This document shows, piece after piece, positions 1-5,852 of a stretch of DNA of 13,296 nt. The notes beneath the pieces were generated by a model. The model did not search any database. It had not been told where the DNA came from and was given only the letters and a program-made list of their open reading frames with translations. The first letter of the stretch is position 1. The number at the start of each line of letters is the position of its first letter. Origin of the DNA: an uncultured bacterium (GTDB lineage Bacteria; Bacteroidota; Bacteroidia; Sphingobacteriales; Sphingobacteriaceae); the NCBI GenBank assembly GCA_903958995.1, contig CAJBVG010000001.1, positions 1 to 13,296 on the forward strand, in the 5' to 3' direction. A program made the position numbers and the translations under genes.

Positions 1-1062
1 AGCTACTGGGTGGATTGCATACTTCACTTCAACACCACGTTCTTCTAATAATAATTCTAATTCGTGAATAACGTGTTGTGCTTGTGCAACCGCTAATCCG
101 TAACCCGGAACGATTACGACTTTTTTCGAGTAGTTCATCAATACTGCTAAATCCGAAACTGAAACATCTTTAATAGAACCTTTAGGATCTTCTACAGCAC
201 CAGCAGTTGCTGAGGCTCCGAAAGCTCCGAAAATTACACTGAACAATGAACGGTTCATTGCGTTACACATTACAATAGTTAATAATGTACCAGCTGAACC
301 TACAAGGATACCACCGGTTAACATAACTTTATTGTCGTACAAGAAACCACCGAAAGCGGCAGCTAAACCTGTGAATGAGTTTAATAATGAAATCACTACT
401 GGCATATCTGCACCACCGATTGGAATTACAAATAACACCCCGTAAATTAAAGATGCAGCAAACAATACATATAAAATAGTTAAGCTATCTACTCCAGAGG
501 TTACCATCCAAATACCGAAAATGGCTAAACCTATTAAGATGATGGTATTGATGATATTGTATTTAGGGATACGAATTGGTTTACCCATTGCACCATTTAA
601 TTTTAGGTAAGCGATGATACTTCCTGAGAAAGAAACGCTACCAATAATTAAACCTGCAACAATAAATGAAAGTGAACCAACATGTCCAACATTATGCTCG
701 TATTCTGTTAATCCGATTAAGGCTGCGCAAGCACCACCCATACCGTTGAACATCGATACTAGCTCTGGCATTTTTGTCATTTGTACTTTCTTCGCTGTTA
801 ACCAGCCAATTACCGTACCGATGGCAATACCACCAAAAATTAATGCCATTTTTAATCCTTCACGAGAAGTAAGTACGATACCTTCTTCTGTTACTTTGTT
901 GTATAAGAATATTGTTGCGAGTATGGCAACAACCATTCCGAATGCGGCGATCAAATTTCCTTTACGAGCTGATTTTGGATTACCCATCATCTTTAAGCCC
1001 AAAATAAAAGTGACCGAACCGATCAAATATGATATTTCTAATAAACCTAAACCATTGTTCAT
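1..1062 (-). CDS. pntB: NAD(P)+ transhydrogenase subunit beta, C-terminus beyond the window
   Basis: This is the beta subunit of the proton-translocating NAD(P)+ transhydrogenase. The enzyme couples proton entry across the inner membrane to hydride transfer from NADH to NADP+. The ATG is at 1062-1060, and 354 codons are open to the left edge; the family is usually about 460 residues, so roughly the last 110 are missing. Visible family blocks are MPELVSMFNGMGG (98-110), SGSIIAYLKLNG (147-158) and MPVVISLLNS (220-229) in the multi-helix membrane domain (dII). The start of the NADP-binding domain (dIII) follows, with PGYGLAVAQAQH at 319-330. It is the last gene of a minus-strand operon after pntAA and pntAB, with a 140-bp gap before it. 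An AAAGGA lies about 9 nt before the ATG, but Shine-Dalgarno use is doubtful in this phylum. Identification is very secure. Confidence 0.96.
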   Translation of the reverse strand, partial: MNNGLGLLEISYLIGSVTFILGLKMMGNPKSARKGNLIAAFGMVVAILATIFLYNKVTEEGIVLTSREGLKMALIFGGIAIGTVIGWLTAKKVQMTKMPELVSMFNGMGGACAALIGLTEYEHNVGHVGSLSFIVAGLIIGSVSFSGSIIAYLKLNGAMGKPIRIPKYNIINTIILIGLAIFGIWMVTSGVDSLTILYVLFAASLIYGVLFVIPIGGADMPVVISLLNSFTGLAAAFGGFLYDNKVMLTGGILVGSAGTLLTIVMCNAMNRSLFSVIFGAFGASATAGAVEDPKGSIKDVSVSDLAVLMNYSKKVVIVPGYGLAVAQAQHVIHELELLLEERGVEVKYAIHPVA

Positions 1063-1163
1063 AATTACAATTCCTTTATTTTTAATATTAATTTCTAAAC
1101 ACTAAATTCTCTAACATTCCCTATCTAAAATTTATTCTTTAACTTTTACTATCTCCCACAAAA

Positions 1164-1195
1164 ATTTAGAATTTAGAATTTAGAATTTAGAATTT
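1164..1195. repeat. Short 7-bp tandem repeat (ATTTAGA x4) between pntAB and pntB
   Basis: Four perfect head-to-tail copies of ATTTAGA occupy 1164-1191, with a partial fifth to 1195. They lie in the 140-bp non-coding gap between the end of pntAB and the start of pntB, so they would be transcribed in the operon mRNA leader of pntB. The repeat cannot fold into a stable hairpin by itself. It looks like a simple slippage-prone tract. Nothing else recognisable is seen in this gap. Confidence 0.85.
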
Positions 1196-1202
1196 TTCTA
1201 TG

Positions 1203-1508
1203 TTATTTTTTTTTAAACATTTCCAACATACGGTCGGTTACTACGAAACCACCCACTACGTTGAGTGTTCCAAGAATTACAGCTAAGAATCCAAGTACTA
1301 ATCCTAAGATGTTACTTGGGTCGGTGTCGAGCATCACAATGATAGCTCCAACAACTACTACACCGTGAATAGCATTTGCACCCGACATAAGTGGAGTGTG
1401 CAATACCGATGGTACACCACCAATAACTTCCACCCCAACAAAAACAGAAAGGATAATGAAGTAAAATATTTCTCTATTGGCAGTTATAAAATTGAATACT
1501 TGATCCAT
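1203..1508 (-). CDS. pntAB: NAD(P)+ transhydrogenase subunit alpha, membrane part (alpha2)
   Basis: This 101-residue membrane protein supplies the alpha-side transmembrane helices of the transhydrogenase dII domain. In E. coli this region is fused to the NAD-binding alpha domain; here it is a separate gene, as in the three-subunit (Rhodospirillum rubrum type) arrangement. Three hydrophobic segments are seen, at about 15-33, 46-60 and 67-90. The family signature VPSVLHTPLMSGANAIHG is at 32-49. The tail is basic (MFKKK). The ATG at 1508-1506 lies 22 bp after the stop of pntAA with no Shine-Dalgarno, and pntB follows. The products should assemble as PntAA-PntAB-PntB in the inner membrane. Confidence 0.96.
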   Translation of the reverse strand: MDQVFNFITANREIFYFIILSVFVGVEVIGGVPSVLHTPLMSGANAIHGVVVVGAIIVMLDTDPSNILGLVLGFLAVILGTLNVVGGFVVTDRMLEMFKKK

Positions 1509-1530
1509 GATTATTATTGATTAAATATGA

Positions 1531-2652
1531 TTAGTTATTAAGTACACTAGGGTGTACTGCTTTTCCTTGATGAACGATTAATGAACCTTTCGTGATGTCT
1601 TCTTCCATCTCCCATTTAAATTCATCTTTAGTAGAAAGGTGAACTAATAAGGTTTGAATATTTTTTGCGTATAAATCAGATGCATTCATTGGCAATAAAC
1701 TTGGAATATTACTTTCGCCGATAATGGTTACTCCATCTTTCACGATTGTTTTGTTTACTTCACTACCAACAACGTTTCCACCTGATTCAACTGCCATGTC
1801 TAAAATCACAGAACCGAAACGCATACTTTTCACCATTTCTTCTGTTACTAATACTGGAGCTTTTCTTCCAGGTATTAATGCAGTAGTAATTACGATGTCT
1901 GCTTCTTTCACATGTTTCGCTACAAGCTCTTGTTGTTTTTTAAGGAACTCATCAGATACCCCTTTAACGTAACCACCTTCCATCTTCACACTATCATCAC
2001 CTTTCATTTCGATGAACTTACCACCAAGAGATTCTACTTGTTCTTTTGTTTCCGGACGAATATCCGACACTTCAACAACAGCACCTAAACGTTTCGCTGT
2101 TGCGATAGCTTGTAAACCTGCAACACCAGCACCGAAGATTACCATTTTTGTAGGGCGGATAGTTCCTGCAGCGGTAGTCATCATTGGTAAGATTTTACCA
2201 ATTTCATTTGCCGCCATAAGAACAGCCTTATATCCTGCAAGGTTTGCTTGAGAACTTAGGGCATCCATTTTTTGTGCTCTAGAAATACGAGGAACAGCAT
2301 CCATCGAGAATGATGAAATACCTGCATTAACACATGCATCAACAATATCTTTGTTGGTAGCTGCAAACATAAATGAAATTAAGATTGCCTCTTTTTTCAT
2401 CCAGCTTACTTCTTCCGCATTAGGAGCATTTACTTTTAGTACAACATCGGCATCTGAATAAATTTTACGAGTGTCGGCTACGATACTTGCGCCGGCTTCC
2501 GCATAATTGGCATCATCAAAATAGGATTTTAGTCCTGCTGATTGTTCGATGAAGACTTCGTATCCTGCTTGAACTAATTGTTTAACTACAGTGGGTGTTA
2601 AAGCAACACGATTTTCGCGTTCCTTTGTTTCTTTTGGTACACAGATTTTCAA
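1531..2652 (-). CDS. pntAA: NAD(P)+ transhydrogenase subunit alpha, NAD-binding part (alpha1)
   Basis: This is the cytoplasmic dI domain of transhydrogenase, which binds NAD(H) and donates hydride to the NADP(H) domain of PntB. The protein has 373 residues, normal for the split alpha1 form, and belongs to the alanine dehydrogenase/PNT family. The N-terminus MKICVPKET...ENRVALTP is the typical PNT start. PRISRAQKMDALSSQ (121-135) is the conserved loop near the nucleotide site. GAGVAG (174-179) is the Rossmann dinucleotide-binding motif, followed by an acidic strand end at VSDIRP. The start is a TTG at 2652-2650: no ATG lies in frame between it and an in-frame TAA five codons upstream, and family alignment fits exactly here. 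It is the first gene of the pnt operon, 65 bp after prfB on the same strand, so co-transcription with prfB is possible. Confidence 0.96.
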   Translation of the reverse strand: MKICVPKETKERENRVALTPTVVKQLVQAGYEVFIEQSAGLKSYFDDANYAEAGASIVADTRKIYSDADVVLKVNAPNAEEVSWMKKEAILISFMFAATNKDIVDACVNAGISSFSMDAVPRISRAQKMDALSSQANLAGYKAVLMAANEIGKILPMMTTAAGTIRPTKMVIFGAGVAGLQAIATAKRLGAVVEVSDIRPETKEQVESLGGKFIEMKGDDSVKMEGGYVKGVSDEFLKKQQELVAKHVKEADIVITTALIPGRKAPVLVTEEMVKSMRFGSVILDMAVESGGNVVGSEVNKTIVKDGVTIIGESNIPSLLPMNASDLYAKNIQTLLVHLSTKDEFKWEMEEDITKGSLIVHQGKAVHPSVLNN

Positions 2653-2717
2653 AACGTTATTGTTTTATAAATTTTCGCTAAAATTAAGATTTTGATTGTA
2701 TTTACTGACATTTTATT

Positions 2718-3795
2718 CTAAAATTCCATCAAATAAGCTTTAATAAATTCATCGAGCTCACCATCCAAAACTCCTTGAGCATTAGAGGTTTCTAAATTGG
2801 TTCTTAAATCCTTTACTAATTTGTATGGATGAAGTACATAATTTCGAATTTGCGAGCCCCATTCTATTTTCTTTTTTGTGCTTTCTACAGCTTGCTTCGC
2901 TTCGTTTTTCTTCCTGATTTCCAGCTCATAAAGTTGCGACTTCAACATTTTTAAGGCCTTCTCTTTATTCTGGTTTTGAGAACGCTCTTGCTGACATTCG
3001 ATGATAATTCCCGAAGGAGCGTGTTTCAAACGTACGGCAGTTTCTACCTTGTTTACGTTTTGTCCACCTTTACCACCTGCGCGGTAGGTATCCCAAGAAA
3101 CATCGGCTAAATTAATATCAATTTGAATGCTATCATCCACTAAAGGATATACGTAAACGGAAGCAAAGGAAGTATGTCTGCGGGCATTGGCATCAAAAGG
3201 TGATATGCGGACCAAACGGTGGACCCCAGATTCTCCTTTTAAATAACCGTAGGTAAATTCCCCTTCGAACTCAAGGGTACATGATTTAATACCAGCGCCT
3301 TCGCCAGCTTGATAGTCGATTTCTCGAACTTTGTATTTGTGCTTTTCGCCCCACATGATGTACATACGCATCAACATGGCAGCCCAATCGCAACTTTCGG
3401 TACCACCTGCACCAGCATTAATGGTCAGTACGGCATTGAGTTGATCCTCTTCCCCACTCAACATGTTTTTAAATTCCAACTCGTCGAGCGCCTGAGTAAC
3501 CACTTTCATTTGGGTTAGCATTTCGGGTTCCGAAATATCACCATCCTTATAAAAATCAAATAGCACAACGGTATCCTCTACCACTGCTTTCACAACAGCA
3601 TAGGCATCCGTCCATATTTTCTTTTGTTTTATACCATGCAGCAGTTTTTCTGCTTCTTTTGGCTCATCCCAGAAACCGGGTTCTGTAGTTTTGGCTTGCT
3701 CCTCTTCAATCTGTGTTAAACGATTGTCGATGTCAAAGATGCCTCCTCAGGGAATCTAGGCGTTCCCTCAAATCTTTTATTTGATCGGTTGTCAT
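2718..3795 (-). CDS. prfB: Peptide chain release factor 2 (programmed +1 frameshift)
   Basis: Release factor 2 recognises UGA and UAA stop codons on the ribosome and triggers peptide release. Reading starts at ATG 3795-3793 (MTTDQIKDLRERLDSLRRHL), meets an in-frame TGA at 3735-3733 after codon 20, and resumes in the +1 frame at GAC (3734-3732) as DIDNRLTQIEEEQAK. This gives a 358-residue protein, against 365 in E. coli. The stop-codon recognition tripeptide SPF is at 198-200, and the peptidyl-transfer motif GGQ is at 243-245 within RAGGKGGQNVNKVE. Both sit 7 residues earlier than in E. coli, matching the length difference. The frameshift is the well-known autoregulatory device: low RF2 lets the ribosome slip and make more RF2. 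It is not a mutation. An in-frame-only gene call would truncate the protein to begin near residue 68. Confidence 0.97.
3732..3747 (-). promoter_or_regulatory. prfB programmed +1 frameshift signal
   Basis: On the minus strand the bases read AGG AGG CAT CTT TGA C. A perfect Shine-Dalgarno (3747-3742) is followed by a 3-nt spacer (CAT), the slippery CTT (3738-3736) and the in-frame TGA (3735-3733) followed by C. Spacing and slip codon match the E. coli prfB site (AGG GGG TAT CTT TGA C). Slow decoding of UGA at low RF2 lets the tRNA on CTT slip forward by one base, after which GAC is read. Confidence 0.96.
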
Positions 3796-3800
3796 GGCTA

Positions 3801-3808
3801 CAAAGGTA
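3801..3808 (-). promoter_or_regulatory. Probable prfB promoter, -7 box TACCTTTG
   Basis: TACCTTTG on the minus strand fits the Bacteroidota sigma-A -7 consensus TAnnTTTG exactly. A TTTC (3831-3828), one base off the usual -33 TTTG, lies 19 nt upstream. The box ends only 5 nt before the prfB ATG, so the predicted transcript start falls on or next to the start codon. The mRNA may therefore be leaderless. Confidence 0.6.
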
Positions 3809-3865
3809 ATCGAAATTTCGAACTGTCGAAACGACGAAGGGGCGGACTAACGAAACGCATCCGCA

Positions 3866-3877
3866 GCGCAACTTGAC
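3866..3877 (-). repeat. Half REP element downstream of the RAYT gene
   Basis: On the minus strand this reads GTCAAGTTGCGC, identical to the left arm of the complete REP palindromes at 4456 and 4598 but in the opposite orientation. The match extends one base further, then diverges (TGCGG instead of TTCGC), and no right arm follows. It lies 16 bp past the RAYT stop codon, so the transposase gene is flanked by inverted REP sequences. Confidence 0.75.
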
Positions 3878-3893
3878 TAGCCTAAAAAAATCT

Positions 3894-4436
3894 CTAAACT
3901 AATATAACATCCACTAGCCCTTTCTTCCCCTTATAATCCCCAGCACTACTATATAAGTAATGCCAAGGCTCCGATACTATTGAAGCTTTTACTGGATTCA
4001 TATGGATATAATTTAGTTTCTGTAGTAAAAATTCCATGGAGAAAATCTCCTTTGCATGATAGGTTTGTTGCCAAACTTGATAAAATAAATTGTTGGGATT
4101 ATTTAAACCATCTTCATTAAAAATACCAAGAATCCAATCTCTTGTCTCGTATTCTGAATTCTTCAAAAGTTTGATTATTGTCTTTGATGTATGCTTTTTA
4201 AAATCTCTGATGATACCCTCCAATTTCCCAGTTTTACTGCCAATAATTAAATGAATATGGTTTGACATGATGACCCACGCATATACCTCTAGTCCCTTTT
4301 TCTCTATGCAATAATTTAGACTATCAACAACAATGTCTTTATATATCTTTTTATCAAATAGATCAACCCAACGGACAATGGTGGAGGTGACGAAATATAG
4401 ATTGTTTTGATTGTTAATTCTGTAGGTTCCTGGCAT
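3894..4436 (-). CDS. REP-associated tyrosine transposase (RAYT, Y1/HUH family)
   Basis: This is a 180-residue single-domain HUH endonuclease of the IS200-like Y1 transposase superfamily, in the RAYT branch that acts on REP palindromes. The HUH metal-binding pair is H60-I-H62 in AWVIMSNHIHLII. The probable catalytic tyrosine is Y143 in LNYIHMNPVKASIV, the usual RAYT C-terminal motif. The conserved YQVWQQTYHAKEI block lies before it. The start was set at ATG 4436-4434 (MPGTYRINNQ). A longer reading to a TTG at 4484 only adds a translation of the first REP and was rejected. REP hairpins begin 20 bp upstream, and a half-REP lies 16 bp downstream. All catalytic motifs are intact and there is no frameshift, so the gene could be active. 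RAYTs are usually single-copy, domesticated-looking genes that disperse REPs; that role here is inferred from context. Confidence 0.93.
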   Translation of the reverse strand: MPGTYRINNQNNLYFVTSTIVRWVDLFDKKIYKDIVVDSLNYCIEKKGLEVYAWVIMSNHIHLIIGSKTGKLEGIIRDFKKHTSKTIIKLLKNSEYETRDWILGIFNEDGLNNPNNLFYQVWQQTYHAKEIFSMEFLLQKLNYIHMNPVKASIVSEPWHYLYSSAGDYKGKKGLVDVILV

Positions 4437-4455
4437 TTTTTTAGTAGTTAGTATT

Positions 4456-4581
4456 GTCAAGTTGCGCTTCGCTAAACTTGACAATCGTTGTGGGTTGCGC
4501 TTCGCTAAACTTGACTATCGTTGTGGGTTGCGCTTCGCTAAACTTGACTATCGTGGTGGGTTGCGCTTCGCTAAACTTGAC
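4456..4581. repeat. REP cluster A: four copies of a 21-bp unit with 33-bp period
   Basis: The conserved unit runs TTGCGCTTCGC then TAAACTTGAC, at 4462-4482, 4495-4515, 4528-4548 and 4561-4581. The 12-bp spacers are nearly identical (AATCGTTGTGGG, TATCGTTGTGGG, TATCGTGGTGGG). The first copy is preceded by GTCAAG (4456-4461), which completes an imperfect palindrome: GTCAAGTT pairs with AACTTGAC, then GCG pairs with CGC, around a CTT loop with a 2-nt TA bulge. The other three copies lack GTCAAG (TGTGGG instead) and keep only the small inner hairpin. The features match REP sequences beside a RAYT gene. Translation on the minus strand gives repeats of VKFSEAQPTTI, which are not a real protein. Confidence 0.93.
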
Positions 4582-4597
4582 GTGAGTAATGAGTATA

Positions 4598-4657
4598 GTC
4601 AAGTTGCGCTTCGCTAAACTTGACAATCGTTGTGGGTTGCGCTTCGCTAAACTTGAC
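4598..4657. repeat. REP cluster B: two copies with 33-bp period
   Basis: Copies lie at 4604-4624 and 4637-4657 with the spacer AATCGTTGTGGG. As in cluster A, the first copy carries GTCAAG (4598-4603), so 4598-4624 is a full imperfect palindrome, and the second copy is a half unit. The bases before both clusters are also alike (AGTAnTnAGTATn), so the cluster start was duplicated as a block. A 16-bp stretch (4582-4597) separates clusters A and B. Cluster B ends 16 bp from the stop codon of yraN. Confidence 0.92.
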
Positions 4658-4673
4658 TATCCTTTTTTGGTTG

Positions 4674-5036
4674 CTACCGCAGAAAAAAAGCGTCTTCGAA
4701 GTGGGTTATTTCTGGGTTGCCTTGTTTGGGGAATACGATGGAGATGATGTCGAAGCGGACTTCGCCTTTGACTTTGTGTTTTTCGATGTAGGAACGCGCG
4801 ACGCGTTTCATGTTCTTACGTTTATCGCGGTTCACAGCGATTTCAGGATTACCGTATTGGGTTTGGCGCCTCGCCTTCACTTCCACAAACACTACTTGCT
4901 TTTTGTGTTCTGCGATAATGTCGACTTCTGCATTACCTACCCGGTAATTAGTCTTCAATATCACAAAACCCTTACTCAGCAAATACTCCTTTGCCAAACG
5001 CTCTCCACTTACCCCGAAATCATTGTGTTCCGCCAT
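4674..5036 (-). CDS. yraN: YraN family protein (UPF0102), endonuclease-like fold
   Basis: A 120-residue protein of the UPF0102/YraN family, whose normal length is about 120. The family resembles Holliday-junction-resolvase or restriction-endonuclease folds, but its cellular role is not established. Visible motifs are GERLAKEYLLSKGF (11-24), then the nuclease-like pattern E37-V-D39 with FVEVKAR at 50-56 (E52 and K54), and the C-terminal RFDIISI block (94-100). The usual GEID motif reads NAEVD here: the Gly is replaced, but both acidic residues are kept. The ATG at 5036-5034 is divergent from lipB. The 3' end abuts the REP clusters. Confidence 0.93.
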   Translation of the reverse strand: MAEHNDFGVSGERLAKEYLLSKGFVILKTNYRVGNAEVDIIAEHKKQVVFVEVKARRQTQYGNPEIAVNRDKRKNMKRVARSYIEKHKVKGEVRFDIISIVFPKQGNPEITHFEDAFFLR

Positions 5037-5063
5037 TCTCAGTATATGATGTCGTAAAAATCG

Positions 5064-5071
5064 TACCTTTG
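5064..5071 (+). promoter_or_regulatory. Probable lipB promoter, -7 box TACCTTTG
   Basis: TACCTTTG matches the Bacteroidota -7 consensus TAnnTTTG. It is the same octamer as in front of prfB. No clear -33 TTTG is seen at the usual spacing. Transcription would begin near 5076 and give a leader of about 60 nt before the lipB ATG. Confidence 0.55.
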
Positions 5072-5085
5072 CACGAGTAACACAA

Positions 5086-5099
5086 CTGCATTTATGCAG
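5086..5099. repeat. Perfect inverted repeat in the lipB leader
   Basis: CTGCAT, TT, ATGCAG forms a perfect 6-bp inverted repeat between the -7 box and the lipB start codon. It could be a small operator or a weak RNA hairpin. Its function is unknown, and a 6-bp palindrome can occur by chance. Confidence 0.4.
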
Positions 5100-5135
5100 G
5101 TTCTTTTATCATCCTTAATATATTAAACTTTTTTT

Positions 5136-5852
5136 ATGCCTAATGTTATATTTCAAGACTGGGGAATGGTTGACTACAAGGAAGCTTGGGATAGGCAAGA
5201 GATGTATTTTGCCAAGACTTTAAAAATAAAATCAGACAACAGAACGAACAATACTCAAATCCCAACCAATCACTATTTATTTTTTTGTGAACACCCTCAT
5301 GTTTATACTTTAGGCAAAAGCGGGAAGCAAGAAAATTTATTGCTCGATGATGATGGATTGAATGATGCCGATGCTACGTATTATAAAATAAATCGCGGTG
5401 GCGATATTACTTACCATGGCCCGGGACAAATAGTAGGATACCCAATTTTAGATTTGGATTATTTCTTTACCGACATTCATAAGTACCTACGTTTTTTAGA
5501 AGATGCCATCATCAATACCTTAAAAAAATATGGAATTGAATCGGGCAGAATACCAGGATTAACAGGTGTTTGGCTAGATGTTGATGATGCTAGTAAAGCT
5601 CGAAAAATTTGCGCGATGGGTGTTCGTTGTAGCCGATGGGTAACCATGCATGGTTTTGAATTTAATGTGAATAGCGACCTCAATTATTTCAATAATATTA
5701 TTCCATGTGGTATAGACGATAAGGCGGTAACATCTATGGAAAAAGAGTTAGGCCATCCTTTAGATTTTGAAGAAGTAAAATCGGTTTTGAAAAATGAAAT
5801 TGCTATCTTGTTTGAAATGAACTTCATTTCAAATGAAAAAGAACTTAGCTAA
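5136..5852 (+). CDS. lipB: Lipoyl(octanoyl) transferase
   Basis: LipB transfers the octanoyl group from acyl carrier protein to the lipoyl-domain lysine of 2-oxoacid dehydrogenases and the glycine cleavage H protein. This is the first step of lipoate assembly, before sulfur insertion by LipA. The protein has 238 residues, normal for the family. Family motifs are EHPHVYTLGKSG (52-63), RGGDITYHGPGQ (87-98) and KICAMGVR (157-164) with catalytic Lys157. MHGFEFNVNSDL (171-182) precedes catalytic Cys191 in IIPCGI. The ATG at 5136 has no Shine-Dalgarno, and the sequence before it is T-rich. The last 20 nt overlap the start of the serine hydrolase gene. A perfect 23-bp palindrome lies in its final codons. 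Confidence 0.97.
   Translation: MPNVIFQDWGMVDYKEAWDRQEMYFAKTLKIKSDNRTNNTQIPTNHYLFFCEHPHVYTLGKSGKQENLLLDDDGLNDADATYYKINRGGDITYHGPGQIVGYPILDLDYFFTDIHKYLRFLEDAIINTLKKYGIESGRIPGLTGVWLDVDDASKARKICAMGVRCSRWVTMHGFEFNVNSDLNYFNNIIPCGIDDKAVTSMEKELGHPLDFEEVKSVLKNEIAILFEMNFISNEKELS
5811..5833. repeat. Perfect 23-bp palindrome at the lipB / serine hydrolase junction
   Basis: TTTGAAATGAA (5811-5821), a single central C, then TTCATTTCAAA (5823-5833) are exact reverse complements. The palindrome lies inside the last codons of lipB, and its last base is the A of the next gene's ATG. As RNA it could fold into a stem of about 10 bp with a 3-nt loop, which would block the start codon until a ribosome finishing lipB melts it. 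A protein-binding operator is the alternative. Confidence 0.75.

Noticed and set aside
614..1105. Plus-strand open frame of 163 codons
   Set aside because: It is antisense to pntB, which has full family motifs. The plus-strand product has no signal or known motif.
3733..3735. prfB as a broken gene with a premature TGA and frameshift
   Set aside because: AGGAGG, the spacer and CTT TGA C reproduce the known RF2 programmed frameshift site, and the rest of the protein is intact with SPF and GGQ.
4437..4484. Longer N-terminus for the RAYT gene starting at TTG 4484
   Set aside because: The extra 16 residues translate the first REP hairpin. The family N-terminus fits the ATG at 4436 instead.
4441..4626. 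Minus-strand reading frame of 61 residues with repeated VKFSEAQPTTI
   Set aside because: It is the translation of the 33-bp REP repeat, whose period is a multiple of three, so the frame stays open by construction. It has no start context or homology of its own.
4456..4657. CRISPR array (conserved 21-bp units separated by 12-bp spacers)
   Set aside because: Spacers are only 12 bp and almost identical to each other, no cas gene is near, and a RAYT gene with matching flanking REP explains the repeats.
4620..5057. Plus-strand open frame of 145 codons
   Set aside because: It is antisense to yraN and starts in the REP cluster. The minus-strand product matches a known family along its whole length.
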